Shown here: positions 43,990 to 53,360 of the stretch, piece by piece
How the letters are laid out: each line of letters starts with the position of its first letter
Position numbering within the stretch: the first letter of the stretch is position 1
Assembly: GCF_030315975.1 (NCBI RefSeq)
Contig: NZ_JASXSZ010000002.1
Location: forward strand, 124,001-188,000
Direction: 5' to 3'
Length of the DNA: 64,000 bases
DNA from: Microbacterium candidum
GTDB lineage: Bacteria; Actinomycetota; Actinomycetes; Actinomycetales; Microbacteriaceae
The notes under the pieces: generated by a model
What the model saw: the letters and a program-made list of their open reading frames with translations, nothing else
What the model was told of the DNA's origin: nothing
Database searches by the model: none
Made by a program: the position numbers and the translations under genes

Positions 43990-45093
43990 GTGGGCTCTAT
44001 CGTCGTTGCTCACGACTATTTGACACAGCGTGGTGGGGCTGAGCGAGTGGCGCTCGAGCTCACATCGCAGCTGCACACGACACAGGTCGTCACGTCGGTC
44101 TATCGTGCCGATCGGACGTTCGCGGGGTTCGCGGACCTCGCCGTCATGCAATCGCGCTCGCACGTCGTGCAGGCGTTCGGGGAGGACCCGAGGCGCGCAC
44201 TGCCGTTCCTCGCGTCGGCCTGGTCGCACATGACGCCGATCGATGCCGAGGCCGTCGTGTGCAGCAGTTCAGGCTGGGCGCACGGCGTGCCCGTGTCAGC
44301 CGGTACGCGCAAGATCGTGTACTGTCACAACCCCGCTCGCTGGCTCTATCAGTCCGACGACTATCTGCGAGGCCGAGGCGCGCCCGCGCGCGCCGCGATG
44401 ACCGCGCTCGGGCCGGGGCTCCGCCGCTGGGACCAGCACGCCGCCGCATCCGCCGACGTCTATGTGGCGAACTCGACGAGCGTGGCCGCGCGGATCCGCA
44501 GCGTGTACGGACGCGATGCCGAGGTCGTGCACCCCCCTGTCTCGATCGACGTCGCCGGGGCGCAGCATCCTGTCGACGATGTCGAGCCGGGCTTCTTCCT
44601 GACCATCGCCCGCGCCCGCGGCTACAAGGGGACGCGTGCGCTGTGCGACGCCTTCGCGCGCATGCCCGGCAAGCGTCTCGTCGTCGTCGGCATGCCGGCG
44701 ACGGCGGCGCTGCCGCCGAATGTGACCGCGCTCGGCGTCGTCGACGACGCCGTCGTGCGCTGGCTGTACGCCAACGCCCGCGCGCTGGTGTCGGTGTCGC
44801 ACGAGGACTTCGGCCTGACGCCCATCGAGGCGAACGCGTTCGGAACCCCGGCGCTGGTCCTGCGCGCCGGCGGCTTCCTGGACACGACGCTGCGCGGCGA
44901 GTCGGGCGACTTCATCGCCGACGACTCCCCCGAAGCCGTCATCGCCGCCGTTCAGGGGTTCTCCGACGACTGGGACCGTTCGTCGGTCGCCGCGACGGCG
45001 GAGCGCTTCTCCTCTGTCGCGTTCGGCGCCCGCATGCGTGAGATCGTCGTCGCGTCGTCCACGCGCGCCCGGCCGCGGATGGTGATCGCATGA
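43990..45093 (+). CDS. GT4 family glycosyltransferase (exopolysaccharide)
   Basis: A 367-residue GT-B glycosyltransferase. The N-terminus has VAHDYLTQRGGAERVALEL, the typical GT4 start, and the C-terminal half has FLTIARARGYKGTRALCDAF, YANARALVSVSHEDFGLTPIEANAFGTPALVL (catalytic EX7E region) and GGFLDTT. The start is GTG at 43990 with GGGGAGG ten bases before. Its last bases overlap the next gene as ATGA, so it works with the polyprenyl glycosylphosphotransferase to build the first steps of an extracellular glycan. Confidence 0.9.
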   Translation: MGSIVVAHDYLTQRGGAERVALELTSQLHTTQVVTSVYRADRTFAGFADLAVMQSRSHVVQAFGEDPRRALPFLASAWSHMTPIDAEAVVCSSSGWAHGVPVSAGTRKIVYCHNPARWLYQSDDYLRGRGAPARAAMTALGPGLRRWDQHAAASADVYVANSTSVAARIRSVYGRDAEVVHPPVSIDVAGAQHPVDDVEPGFFLTIARARGYKGTRALCDAFARMPGKRLVVVGMPATAALPPNVTALGVVDDAVVRWLYANARALVSVSHEDFGLTPIEANAFGTPALVLRAGGFLDTTLRGESGDFIADDSPEAVIAAVQGFSDDWDRSSVAATAERFSSVAFGARMREIVVASSTRARPRMVIA

Positions 45094-46607
45094 CCGCCAG
45101 CGAGCCTCTCCTCGGGCTGCGCCGCAGCGCCCTCGCCGCCTCGCACGCGTCTCGCGTGCGCGCACCGCGCTCGGCCTGGCAGCAGCGACTCACCCACCGC
45201 CTCTGGGTCTCGGACCTGCTGATCCTGACCGGGGTCACGTTCGGCACCCAGCTCGCGTGGTTCGGATTCGCCGACAGCGAGGTCGTCACCCGCTCCGACA
45301 CGCCGTTCAACGGCATCCCGTACTGGATGTTCTCGTCGATCCTCGTGGTCGCATGGATGTGGTGCCTGTCGCTGACCGATGCGCGCGGCGCGCGCGTGGT
45401 CGGGGTGGGGAGCCTCGAGTACGTGCGCATCGTGTCGGCGAGCTTCCGACTCTTCGGGACGATCGCCATCCTGGCCTTCATCTTCCATGTCGACGTCGCA
45501 CGCGGATATCTGCTCATCGCACTGCCGGTCGGCGTCGGCGTGCTCGCGCTCTCGCGCTGGGTCTGGCGGCGCTGGCTCGTGCGTCGCCGGACGGCGGGCG
45601 AGTATTCGGCGCAGGCGGTGCTCGTGGGATCGACGGCCTCCGTCCGCCACATCGCACGTGAGCTGGCGTCCTCGCCCGACGCCGGCTATCACGTCGTCGG
45701 CGTCTGCGTCGACGACCGTGTCATCGGCAGCACGCTCGCCCGCGACTGCGACGTGCCCGTCCTCGGCGACTTCGAAGCGATCGAACGCGTCATGGCCAGC
45801 ACCGGCGCCGACACGGTGATCGTGACCAGCGGGCACGACCTTCCGCCCGAGCGCGTGAAGCGGCTGTCGTGGGGCCTGGAGGCCGGACGCCAGAGCCTCG
45901 TGCTGGCGCCCAGCATCATCGACATCGCCGGCCCGCGCCTGCACACGCGACCGGTCGCCGGCCTGCCGCTGATCCACGTGGAGACGCCGCGCTTCAACCC
46001 GGGCCAGCGCATCGCGAAACGATCGTTCGACCTCGTGCTGTCGAGCTTGCTCATCCTCATCCTGAGCCCGCTCCTGCTGGCGCTCGCGATCGCCGTGCGG
46101 TTCTCCAGCGACGGCCCCGCGCTGTTCACGCAGACGCGCGTCGGGCACAACGGCCAGTCGTTCCGGATGATCAAGTTCCGGTCGATGGTACCGGATGCCG
46201 AGGCCCTGCTGCCCGACCTCGTCGCCCGTCGCGACGCCGGCAACGAGGTCCTCTTCAAGCTCATCGACGACCCGCGGGTGACGCCGCTCGGGCGCTTCAT
46301 GCGCCGCTACAGCCTCGACGAGCTGCCGCAGCTGTTCAACGTCTTCCTCGGCAGCATGTCGCTCGTCGGGCCGCGTCCCTCGCTCCCGAGCGAGGTGTCG
46401 AAGTATGCCGACCACGTGCACCGCCGCTTCATGGTGAAGCCGGGAGTCACCGGCGCCTGGCAGGTGGGCGGGCGATCGACTCTCACGTGGCAGGAGTCCG
46501 TGCGCCTCGATCTCTCCTACGTCGAGAACTGGTCCCTCGCCGGCGACGTCGTCATCATGCTGAAGACGTTCCGGGCGGTCATGGCTCCGGGAGGCACAGC
46601 TTCCTGA
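45090..46607 (+). CDS. Polyprenyl glycosylphosphotransferase (WbaP/WcaJ type)
   Basis: A 505-residue membrane enzyme that puts the first sugar phosphate on undecaprenyl phosphate. The N-terminal half has four membrane segments and a CoA-binding-like region ([19 protein letters not shown]). The C-terminal half is the bacterial sugar transferase domain: [18 protein letters not shown], a catalytic-site [44 protein letters not shown] and [13 protein letters not shown]. It is the priming enzyme of the pair. Only these two genes of the pathway are present here, so flippase and polymerase are elsewhere. Confidence 0.95.
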   Translation: MTASEPLLGLRRSALAASHASRVRAPRSAWQQRLTHRLWVSDLLILTGVTFGTQLAWFGFADSEVVTRSDTPFNGIPYWMFSSILVVAWMWCLSLTDARGARVVGVGSLEYVRIVSASFRLFGTIAILAFIFHVDVARGYLLIALPVGVGVLALSRWVWRRWLVRRRTAGEYSAQAVLVGSTASVRHIARELASSPDAGYHVVGVCVDDRVIGSTLARDCDVPVLGDFEAIERVMASTGADTVIVTSGHDLPPERVKRLSWGLEAGRQSLVLAPSIIDIAGPRLHTRPVAGLPLIHVETPRFNPGQRIAKRSFDLVLSSLLILILSPLLLALAIAVRFSSDGPALFTQTRVGHNGQSFRMIKFRSMVPDAEALLPDLVARRDAGNEVLFKLIDDPRVTPLGRFMRRYSLDELPQLFNVFLGSMSLVGPRPSLPSEVSKYADHVHRRFMVKPGVTGAWQVGGRSTLTWQESVRLDLSYVENWSLAGDVVIMLKTFRAVMAPGGTAS

Positions 46608-46699
46608 GTCGTTTCCCCCACCCGCACGGAGCCGTGCGTCCCCCAGCGCGGCAGGCCCGCAGCGCAGAAAGCCCCCAACGCGGAGAGCCTGCCAAAGCG

Positions 46700-46733
46700 G
46701 AAGGCCCGCATCCCCCAAGGGATGCGGGCCTTC
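46700..46733. terminator. Terminator between convergent glycosylphosphotransferase and rplQ
   Basis: A perfect 15-bp stem (GAAGGCCCGCATCCC) with a CCAA loop. Confidence 0.8.
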
Positions 46734-46748
46734 TCGCGGTTGAGGGGA

Positions 46749-47399
46749 TTACGCCTTGTCGGCGTCCTCGACGGCTTCGACAGCCTCGGCGTCCGCCTCA
46801 GCGGCGACCTCGTCGGCGGCGTCGGCGATCTCAGCGGCGACCTCGGCCTCCTCAGCGGCCTCTTCGGCGGCCTCGACGGCCTCCGCAGCAGCCTCGGCGG
46901 CGATGACGGCCTCGGCGGCCGCCTCTTCGGCGACCTCGTCAGCGGCCTCCGCAACGACCTCGGCCTCGACGGCCTCGACGACGGCCTCTTCGGCCTTCGC
47001 AGCCTTGTCGGCCTTCTTCGCGGGCTTCGCCTTCGGGGTGACGGGCTCGAGGACGAGCTCGATCACGGCCATGGGCGCGTTGTCGCCCTTGCGGTTGCCG
47101 ATCTTCGTGATGCGGGTGTAGCCGCCCTCACGGTGCTCGACCAGCGGCGCGATCTCGGCGAAGAGGACGTGCACCGCCTCCTTGTTGCCGAGGACCGACA
47201 GCACGCGACGGCGCGCGTGCAGGTCGCCGCGCTTGCCGAACGTCACGAGACGCTCGGCGAGCGGACGCAGGCGCTTGGCCTTGGTCTCGGTCGTGGTGAT
47301 GCGCTTGTGGATGAACAGGGCCGAGGCCAGGTTCGCCAGCAGCAGACGCTCGTGGGCGGGGCCGCCTCCGAGGCGGGGACCCTTCGTGGGCTTGGGCAT
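46749..47399 (-). CDS. rplQ: 50S ribosomal protein L17 with long Ala/Glu tail
   Basis: The first ~120 residues are ordinary L17 ([28 protein letters not shown], then [24 protein letters not shown]). About 95 further residues follow, made of Ala, Glu, Asp and Val ([20 protein letters not shown] and similar). Acidic tails on L17 are known in related actinobacteria but this one is long. It is the last gene of the rpoA region, as usual. Confidence 0.96.
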   Translation of the reverse strand: MPKPTKGPRLGGGPAHERLLLANLASALFIHKRITTTETKAKRLRPLAERLVTFGKRGDLHARRRVLSVLGNKEAVHVLFAEIAPLVEHREGGYTRITKIGNRKGDNAPMAVIELVLEPVTPKAKPAKKADKAAKAEEAVVEAVEAEVVAEAADEVAEEAAAEAVIAAEAAAEAVEAAEEAAEEAEVAAEIADAADEVAAEADAEAVEAVEDADKA

Positions 47400-47476
47400 T
47401 CTCAGTTACTCCAGGTGTATAAAGTCGGTACACGCGCCGCTGTCTTCAACCGACAGTCGCGATGTGTGGACACTGC

Positions 47477-48466
47477 TCAGACGGTCTCGTCGTCGTATCC
47501 GCCGTAGAAGTGCGCGCCGTCGAACCCGGGGACCGAGTCCTTCAGCGACAGCCCGAGCGAGATGAGCTTGTCGCGCACCTCGTCGACCGACTTCTGACCG
47601 AAGTTGCGGATGTTCATGAGCTGCGTCTCCGACAGGGCGACGAGCTCGCTGACCGTGTTGATGCCCTCGCGCTTGAGGCAGTTGTACGAACGGACCGACA
47701 GGTCGAGGTCCTCGATCGGCATGGACAGCTCGTTCGAGAGGACGGTCTCGACCGGCGCCGGGCCGATCTCGATGCCCTCGGCCTCGACGTTGAGCTCGCG
47801 CGCCAGACCGAACAGCTCGGTCAGGGTGCGGCCGGCCGACGCCACCGCGTCGCGGGGGGCGATCGAGGGCTTCGTCTCGACGTCCAGGACGAGCTTGTCG
47901 AAGTCGGTGCGCTCGCCGGCACGCGTCGCGTCGACGCGGTAGCTGACCTTGAGCACCGGCGAGTAGATCGAGTCGATCGGGATCTGACCGGCCTCGGCGT
48001 ACTCGTTGCGGTTCTGCGTGGCCGAGACGTAGCCGCGGCCGCGCTCGATCGTGAGCTCGAGCTCGAAGCGGGCCGAGTCGTTGAGCGTCGCGATGACGAG
48101 CTCGGGGTTGCGGACCTCGACACCCGCCGGAGCGGAGATGTCGGCGGCCGTGACCTCGCCCGCACCCGTCTTGCGCAGGTACGCGGTGATGGGCTCGTCG
48201 CGCTCGCTGGAGACGACCAGCTGCTTGATGTTGAGGATGATCTCGGTGACATCCTCCTTCACACCCGGGATGGTGCTGAACTCGTGCAGCACGCCGTCGA
48301 TGCGGATGCTGGTGACGGCGGCGCCGGGGATCGACGACAGGAGGCTGCGGCGCAGCGCGTTGCCGATCGTGTAGCCGAAGCCGGGCTCGAGCGGCTCGAT
48401 GACGAACCGGCTGCGGAACTCCCCGATCTTCTCCTCGGTCAGAGTGGGACGCTGTGCGATGAGCAC
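47477..48466 (-). CDS. rpoA: RNA polymerase alpha subunit
   Basis: A 329-residue alpha subunit with N-terminal assembly domain ([24 protein letters not shown]) and C-terminal domain ([26 protein letters not shown]) that binds UP elements and activators. Length is normal. It follows rpsK after a 162-bp gap that holds a degraded R1 copy. Confidence 0.98.
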   Translation of the reverse strand: MLIAQRPTLTEEKIGEFRSRFVIEPLEPGFGYTIGNALRRSLLSSIPGAAVTSIRIDGVLHEFSTIPGVKEDVTEIILNIKQLVVSSERDEPITAYLRKTGAGEVTAADISAPAGVEVRNPELVIATLNDSARFELELTIERGRGYVSATQNRNEYAEAGQIPIDSIYSPVLKVSYRVDATRAGERTDFDKLVLDVETKPSIAPRDAVASAGRTLTELFGLARELNVEAEGIEIGPAPVETVLSNELSMPIEDLDLSVRSYNCLKREGINTVSELVALSETQLMNIRNFGQKSVDEVRDKLISLGLSLKDSVPGFDGAHFYGGYDDETV

Positions 48467-48628
48467 TATGGTTCCTTTCGATCACGTGCCCGCTATATGA
48501 CACGTGCTGTGGGTGAGGTGTTGAGTTGTTGATCCGGATGCCTCGACGCTTCGACAGGCTCAGCGACCAGGCATCCGCGAAGACACGCGTGTGCCGGGAC
48601 GCTCCCTGAGGAGCATCCCGGCGACGGA

Positions 48629-49027
48629 TCAGACGCGGCGGCGCTTGGGCGGGCGGCAGCCGTTGTGCGCCTGCGGCGTGACGTCCTGGATCGAACCCAC
48701 CTCGAGGCCGGCGGCCTGCAGCGAGCGGATCGCGGTCTCGCGGCCCGAGCCCGGGCCCTTCACGAAGACGTCGACCTTCTTGACGCCGTGCTCCGCAGCC
48801 TGGCGGGCGGCCGACTCGGCGGCCATGCCTGCGGCGTACGGGGTCGACTTGCGCGAGCCCTTGAAGCCCACGCCACCCGAGGACGCCCAGCTGATGACGG
48901 CGCCCGACGGGTCGGTGATCGAGACGATCGTGTTGTTGAACGTCGACTTGATGTGGGCCTGGCCCAGCGCGATGTTCTTCTTCTCCTTGCGGCGCGGCTT
49001 GCGCGCAGCGGTCTTGGCCTGTGCCAT
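48629..49027 (-). CDS. rpsK: 30S ribosomal protein S11
   Basis: A 132-residue S11 with [36 protein letters not shown] and the ending [18 protein letters not shown]. It is 34 bases after rpsM. Confidence 0.98.
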   Translation of the reverse strand: MAQAKTAARKPRRKEKKNIALGQAHIKSTFNNTIVSITDPSGAVISWASSGGVGFKGSRKSTPYAAGMAAESAARQAAEHGVKKVDVFVKGPGSGRETAIRSLQAAGLEVGSIQDVTPQAHNGCRPPKRRRV

Positions 49028-49061
49028 GAGTCTTCTTCTCTCCTAAACCTTCACGCGCCGC

Positions 49062-49442
49062 TTACTTGCGGCCGGCCTTCTTCTTGCCGGCGACCGTGCG
49101 CTTCGGGCCCTTGCGGGTGCGCGCGTTGGTCTTGGTGCGCTGGCCGCGCACGGGGAGGCCACGGCGGTGACGCAGGCCCTCGTAGGAGCCGATCTCGACC
49201 TTGCGGCGGATGTCGGCGGCCACCTCGCGGCGGAGGTCGCCCTCGACCTTGTAGTTGCCCTCGATGTAATCGCGCAGCGCGACGAGCTGGTCGTCGGTGA
49301 GGTCCTTCACGCGGATGCTCTCGTCGATCTCCGTCTGCTTGAGGATCTCGATCGAGCGGGTACGGCCGATGCCGTAGATGTAGGTCAGGGCGATGACCAC
49401 GCGCTTGTCGCGCGGGATGTCGACGCCGGCGAGACGTGCCAT
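49062..49442 (-). CDS. rpsM: 30S ribosomal protein S13
   Basis: A 126-residue S13 with [26 protein letters not shown] and the basic end [25 protein letters not shown]. The gap to rpmJ is 186 bp and holds an R1 copy, so a promoter may lie there. Confidence 0.98.
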   Translation of the reverse strand: MARLAGVDIPRDKRVVIALTYIYGIGRTRSIEILKQTEIDESIRVKDLTDDQLVALRDYIEGNYKVEGDLRREVAADIRRKVEIGSYEGLRHRRGLPVRGQRTKTNARTRKGPKRTVAGKKKAGRK

Positions 49443-49525
49443 GCGGCTCTCCTAGGAGTGTCGTGGAGGTGTGGAACAGGATCGGTGCCCGGGCCTCCGC
49501 CCCGAGGTGTCCCCCATCCCGAAAC

Positions 49526-49550
49526 GGTCCCCGAGCTTGTCGAGGGGTCG
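49526..49550. repeat. Copy of dispersed element R1 between rpsM and rpmJ
   Basis: GGTCCCCGAGCTTGTCGAGG lies inside a ribosomal operon, 84-108 bases upstream of rpsM. Confidence 0.8.
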
Positions 49551-49628
49551 CGGGGCGGGTTCTGATCCTGCTGGTTGTTTCGTGTTGAGTTGTGCGAACG
49601 GGATGCGGCGGAGTCCGCCGCATCCGGT

Positions 49629-49745
49629 TCAGCCCTGGCGCTGCTTGTGACGCGGGTTGCTCTTGCAGATGACCATCACGCGGCCGTGGCGGCGGATGAC
49701 CTTGCAGTGGTCACAAATGGGCTTGACGCTGGGGTTGACCTTCAT
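49629..49745 (-). CDS. rpmJ: 50S ribosomal protein L36
   Basis: A 38-residue L36, [20 protein letters not shown] onward, ending [10 protein letters not shown]. The Cys-Cys-Cys-His zinc ligands (CDHC, C27, H33) are all present, so it is the zinc-containing form. Confidence 0.97.
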   Translation of the reverse strand: MKVNPSVKPICDHCKVIRRHGRVMVICKSNPRHKQRQG

Positions 49746-49826
49746 GTCTTTTCCTTATCGCTGTCTTCGCCGGGCGGGCGCGGCTCTTCTCGGAACCGAT
49801 GCCCGGGGCGTTACTTCCCGACCGGT

Positions 49827-50048
49827 CTAGCGGTAGCGGTAGACGATGCGTCCGCGCGTGAGGTCGTAGGGGCTGAGCTCCACGACCACGCGGTCCTCCG
49901 GAATGATGCGGATGTAGTTCTGCCGCATCTTGCCGGAGATCGTGGCGAGCACCTTGTGTCCGTTGGTCAGCTCAACGCGGAACATCGCGTTGGGCAGCGC
50001 CTCGGACACTGTGCCCTCGATCTCGATGACACCGTCTTTCTTGGCCAT
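49827..50048 (-). CDS. infA: Translation initiation factor IF-1
   Basis: A 73-residue OB-fold protein with [27 protein letters not shown] and the end [12 protein letters not shown]. It is the first gene of infA-rpmJ-rpsM-rpsK-rpoA-rplQ. Confidence 0.98.
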   Translation of the reverse strand: MAKKDGVIEIEGTVSEALPNAMFRVELTNGHKVLATISGKMRQNYIRIIPEDRVVVELSPYDLTRGRIVYRYR

Positions 50049-50168
50049 AGCCTCGCTATCGCTTCTGCAGACCGGTCGGTCTGCGGTGGATGGATGGGTT
50101 CAGTGTTCCGCCTTGCCTGGACACGCCGAAGCAGGCGCAAAGCACCAAAGATCAAGTGTACGTGATAG

Positions 50169-50201
50169 TGGATGCCGCGGCAACTCGGGCCGCGGCATCC
50201 A
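50169..50201 (-). terminator. Terminator of the surface-protein gene
   Basis: A perfect 13-bp stem (TGGATGCCGCGGC) with a 7-nt loop, just after the stop of the surface protein; it separates that gene from infA. Confidence 0.75.
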
Positions 50202-50207
50202 TCGTCG

Positions 50208-51641
50208 TCAGGCCTTGCGACGGCGCGCCGTGAGCCAGAGGGCGAACCCTCCGCCGACGAGGAGCGCGATGCCCGCCGGGACCAGCCACACCGCGACGGT
50301 GCCGCCGGTGCTGGCGAGGGATGCCGACTCCGCTGCCGCCGCCGGGGCCGTGGTGGCCGCGGCGGGGGTGTCGACCGGCGCGGCGGGCTGGTTCGGCACG
50401 ACAGCGCCACCGGGCACCTCGGGCGTCTCGGGCTGCACGGGGACTTCGGGCGTCTCGGGCCGCACCGGGACCTCGGGCTGTGCCGGCGTCGCCGGCTGGA
50501 CGGTGCAGCTGAGCACACCCGTGTTGAACGGATAGTTGTGCAGCTCGTTGCCGACGCCGTCCATGACGATCGAGCCGTTGGTCATGATGCGCCCGTTCGT
50601 GCTCGCCGTGATCGTGAGCGTCGGGGCGGGGTCCGCCGGGTTGACGTGCGGAACGAGGACCGAGCCGAGGATCTGCGAGGTGCCGCCGAGCGTCACATCC
50701 GTCGCGTCCGCGAAGTTCCAGATCGTGCGCTGAGCGAGCTTGCCGTACAGCGGCGAGGCGAAGTCGTCGGCGCGCACGCCGTCGTCGGAGAAGTAGGTCG
50801 GCGCCCAGGCGACGGGCGCGGCGCCGACGACGTTGACGATGACGGACTGCGCGCCCGCCGGGATGCCGACGAAGTGCACCTCGCTCGTCGCAGCGAGCGT
50901 GGCTCCGCTCACGGTGAAGACCTGCGGGTCCGCCGCGGCGTTCGTCGACGTGAGCGTCAGAACGCTGCCCGCCGCCGCCGTGCCCGTTGCCGCACGGGCG
51001 CCGAAGTCGGCCGAGAGGGCCGTGAGGGTGTCACCCCACCCGGCCCACGGCGCGGTCGCGGCGACGCCCTGCTTCTCGGTCAGCGTGCCGCCGTTCATGA
51101 AGTAGGGCGTCACGTCACCGGGCCCGGCGTATGTCGGGGCGGTGCTTCCGCCCACCCGCACGTCCCCGCCGGTGGTGGCTGGCGACCCGCCGTCGGTCGC
51201 GCCGGCGCCGACGTCGATGTGCGCGGTGCCCGGGTTGCCGATGGCGAGGTTCCCGCCCACGGCGAGCATGACCGAGCCGGCCGACGGCCAGACGCCCGAT
51301 CCGACGCCGGCGGTGCCGATGTTGAACACGCCTGCCTCGCGACCGATCGTCGCGTTCCGCCCGACGACGAGGAGCCCCTCGACCTCGGCGGCGTTCGCGC
51401 CGCTGGTGAAATCGCGGCCCGCGTACACGGCGACGCCGTTGTCGGTCCAGGTCGACGCGTGGCTGTTGGTCGCGCCGGGGATCGTGCCGGGCGGGCACAC
51501 GTTCTGCTGGCTTGCATCGGTGGCGGCGGACGCCGCTCCCGCGGCTGCCAGCACGGAGCCGAGCCCCAAGGCGGTGGCGACTCCAATGCCGGCGGCGAGC
51601 ACCGCGGGTCGTTTCAGGGCGCGACGGCGCGACGAATTCAT
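50208..51641 (-). CDS. Choice-of-anchor A surface protein with LAxTG-type anchor
   Basis: A 477-residue cell-surface protein. A signal peptide of about 40 residues (AAGIGVATALGLGSVLAAAGAASAA) precedes a collagen-binding-like choice-of-anchor A domain (VYAGRDFTSGANAAEVEGLLVVGRNATI to about residue 345). A Pro/Glu/Val spacer with units PETPEVPVQ follows and the C-terminus has the sortase motif LASTGG, a hydrophobic helix and a basic tail (TARRRKA). The start is ATG with GGAAGG upstream. Proteins of this class in actinobacteria are thought to be adhesins. It sits between infA and the thioredoxin pair. Confidence 0.88.
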   Translation of the reverse strand: MNSSRRRALKRPAVLAAGIGVATALGLGSVLAAAGAASAATDASQQNVCPPGTIPGATNSHASTWTDNGVAVYAGRDFTSGANAAEVEGLLVVGRNATIGREAGVFNIGTAGVGSGVWPSAGSVMLAVGGNLAIGNPGTAHIDVGAGATDGGSPATTGGDVRVGGSTAPTYAGPGDVTPYFMNGGTLTEKQGVAATAPWAGWGDTLTALSADFGARAATGTAAAGSVLTLTSTNAAADPQVFTVSGATLAATSEVHFVGIPAGAQSVIVNVVGAAPVAWAPTYFSDDGVRADDFASPLYGKLAQRTIWNFADATDVTLGGTSQILGSVLVPHVNPADPAPTLTITASTNGRIMTNGSIVMDGVGNELHNYPFNTGVLSCTVQPATPAQPEVPVRPETPEVPVQPETPEVPGGAVVPNQPAAPVDTPAAATTAPAAAAESASLASTGGTVAVWLVPAGIALLVGGGFALWLTARRRKA

Positions 51642-51742
51642 GTGGTTCCTTCCCCCAAGGAGCCGGTCGGGTACCGGCCGAGCGCGCGAGCGCGCGCTGT
51701 ATTTGTTAATCGTACTGCGTTATTTGGGTGGAACCTGCGAGA

Positions 51743-51832
51743 CGACACGAAGAGGGGTGGATGCCGTGGCATCCACCCCTCTTCGCAGGCTTCGGGTTAC
51801 TTGAGGCGCCCGATGATGTCCGTCTGCGGGTC
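51743..51832. repeat. 90-bp identical end of duplicated DsbA gene, copy 1
   Basis: This 90-bp segment is identical to 52527-52616. It covers the terminator hairpin and the last 12 codons (including stop) of the thioredoxin gene. Confidence 0.95.
51748..51785 (-). terminator. Terminator of DsbA-like gene 1
   Basis: A perfect 18-bp stem (CGAAGAGGGGTGGATGCC) with a 2-nt apex, identical to the one after gene 2. Confidence 0.85.
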
Positions 51833-52468
51833 CATCGTGACGGCGATGAGCTTGTCGTTGACGAGCACGGTCGGCGTTCCCGTCGTGCCCTGCGGCAGCT
51901 GCGTCGACTGCGCGAACTTCTGGTAGGTGTGCGTCTTGATCTCCTTCTCGAGATCGCTCGTCATGTTCACGCCGGCGTTCTTCGCGACGTCGATGATCTG
52001 CTGGTCCGACAGCCCGGCGGATCCCTCCTCCGGCTGGTTCGCGTACATCGCCTGCAGGAAGTCGTAGGCATGCGCATAGTCGTGGATCGCGATCGAGTAC
52101 ATGGCGGATGCTGCGCGGCTCGAATAGCCCGCGGGGTTCGAGCGAGTGTCCAGGACACCCATCGGGAACACCTCGAGCGAGGTCTTCCCCTCGTCGATCT
52201 TCTGCTTGATCGTGGGACCGACCGACTGCTCGAACTGATTGCAGTACGGGCACAGGAAGTCGACGTAGGTCGTCACGCTGTTCTGCGTCGAATCGCCGAA
52301 CGTGATCGCGCCCGCACTCGTGATGTGAGCGCCGGCCGGCGTCGCGCCCGGACTGTTCGCCGTGCTGTTCATCAGGACGACCAGCGCCGTGACGCCAATG
52401 AGAACTACCACGACGGCAATGCTGATCCAGACTGCGAACCAGTTCGTCTTCTTGACCGCGGTCGCCAT
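51797..52468 (-). CDS. DsbA-like thioredoxin-fold protein, copy 1
   Basis: A 223-residue membrane-anchored DsbA-family protein. One helix near the N-terminus (residues 10-32) anchors an extracellular thioredoxin fold with active site CPYC (FLCPYCNQFE), the cis-Pro in GTPTVLVND and ending PQTDIIGRLK. Typical for extracellular disulfide exchange or for the DsbA-like domain used in actinobacterial envelope folding. The ATG at 52468 gives the same MATAVKKTNWFAVW start as copy 2. Confidence 0.9.
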   Translation of the reverse strand: MATAVKKTNWFAVWISIAVVVVLIGVTALVVLMNSTANSPGATPAGAHITSAGAITFGDSTQNSVTTYVDFLCPYCNQFEQSVGPTIKQKIDEGKTSLEVFPMGVLDTRSNPAGYSSRAASAMYSIAIHDYAHAYDFLQAMYANQPEEGSAGLSDQQIIDVAKNAGVNMTSDLEKEIKTHTYQKFAQSTQLPQGTTGTPTVLVNDKLIAVTMDPQTDIIGRLK

Positions 52469-52526
52469 GCCACTCCGTCCCCGTACGTACGTGGTCTCCA
52501 TCATCCATGACTCTGACGCGCCGGCC

Positions 52527-52616
52527 CGACACGAAGAGGGGTGGATGCCGTGGCATCCACCCCTCTTCGCAGGCTTCGGGTTACTTGAGGCGCCCGATGA
52601 TGTCCGTCTGCGGGTC
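52527..52616. repeat. 90-bp identical end of duplicated DsbA gene, copy 2
   Basis: Exact second copy of 51743-51832, at a distance of 784 bp. Confidence 0.95.
52532..52569 (-). terminator. Terminator of DsbA-like gene 2
   Basis: Same perfect 18-bp stem as copy 1; each gene carries its own terminator. Confidence 0.85.
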
Positions 52617-53264
52617 GCCCGTGAGGCTGACCTGCGTGCCGTTGACCACGATGGTCGGGGTGCCCGTCGCGCCCTGCGGCAGCTGCTGGGACTGGACGTA
52701 CTTCTGGTACTTGTTCGACAGGATCTCGCTCTGGAGCGCCGGCGTCATGTCGACGCCTGCGTTCTTCGCGATGTCGACGATCTGCTGATCGGTGAGGCCC
52801 GGGCCGGTCTCTGCCGGCTGGTTGGCGTACAGCGCCTGCATGAAGTCGTACGCGTGGGCGTAGTCGTGGATCGTGACTGAGTACATCGCCGATCCGGCAC
52901 GGCTCGAGTAGTTGTTCGCACGGGGAGAACCATCGGGGTTCGCATCGAGGATGGCGACCGGCTGCACCTGCAGCACCGTCTTGCCCGCGTCGACCTGCGC
53001 CTTGATCGCGGAGCCCTCCGCCTTCTCGAACTGGTTGCAGATGGGGCAGAGGAAGTCGATGTACGTCGTGACGTTGTTGGTCTTGGAGTCGCCGAAGACG
53101 ATCCCGCCCGTGTCGGTGATGTGGGAGCCGACGGGCTTCGTGCCCGTGTCCACCGGCTTGTTGTTCATCATGATGACCAGCACGGTGACGGCGCCGAGCA
53201 CCACCACGACGGCGATGCTGACCCAGATCGCGAACCAGTTCGTCTTCTTGGCTGCGGTTGCCAT
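52581..53264 (-). CDS. DsbA-like thioredoxin-fold protein, copy 2
   Basis: A 227-residue paralogue of the previous gene in the same orientation, with active site CPIC (FLCPICNQFE), cis-Pro in GTPTIVVNG and the same C-terminus. The two proteins are similar throughout, and the last 90 bp of DNA are identical, which indicates tandem duplication with recent gene conversion at the end. The middle residue of the active site differs (Tyr versus Ile), which tunes redox potential in this family, so the copies may have different roles. Confidence 0.9.
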   Translation of the reverse strand: MATAAKKTNWFAIWVSIAVVVVLGAVTVLVIMMNNKPVDTGTKPVGSHITDTGGIVFGDSKTNNVTTYIDFLCPICNQFEKAEGSAIKAQVDAGKTVLQVQPVAILDANPDGSPRANNYSSRAGSAMYSVTIHDYAHAYDFMQALYANQPAETGPGLTDQQIVDIAKNAGVDMTPALQSEILSNKYQKYVQSQQLPQGATGTPTIVVNGTQVSLTGDPQTDIIGRLK

Positions 53265-53360
53265 GTACGTCTCTCCATTCAGGCGTATGTAGAAGTCATC
53301 ATCCCCGAGATCCCTTTGCCGATCCCGTGAGCGACCTGAAGGCCGCGTAACGAATGCGTG

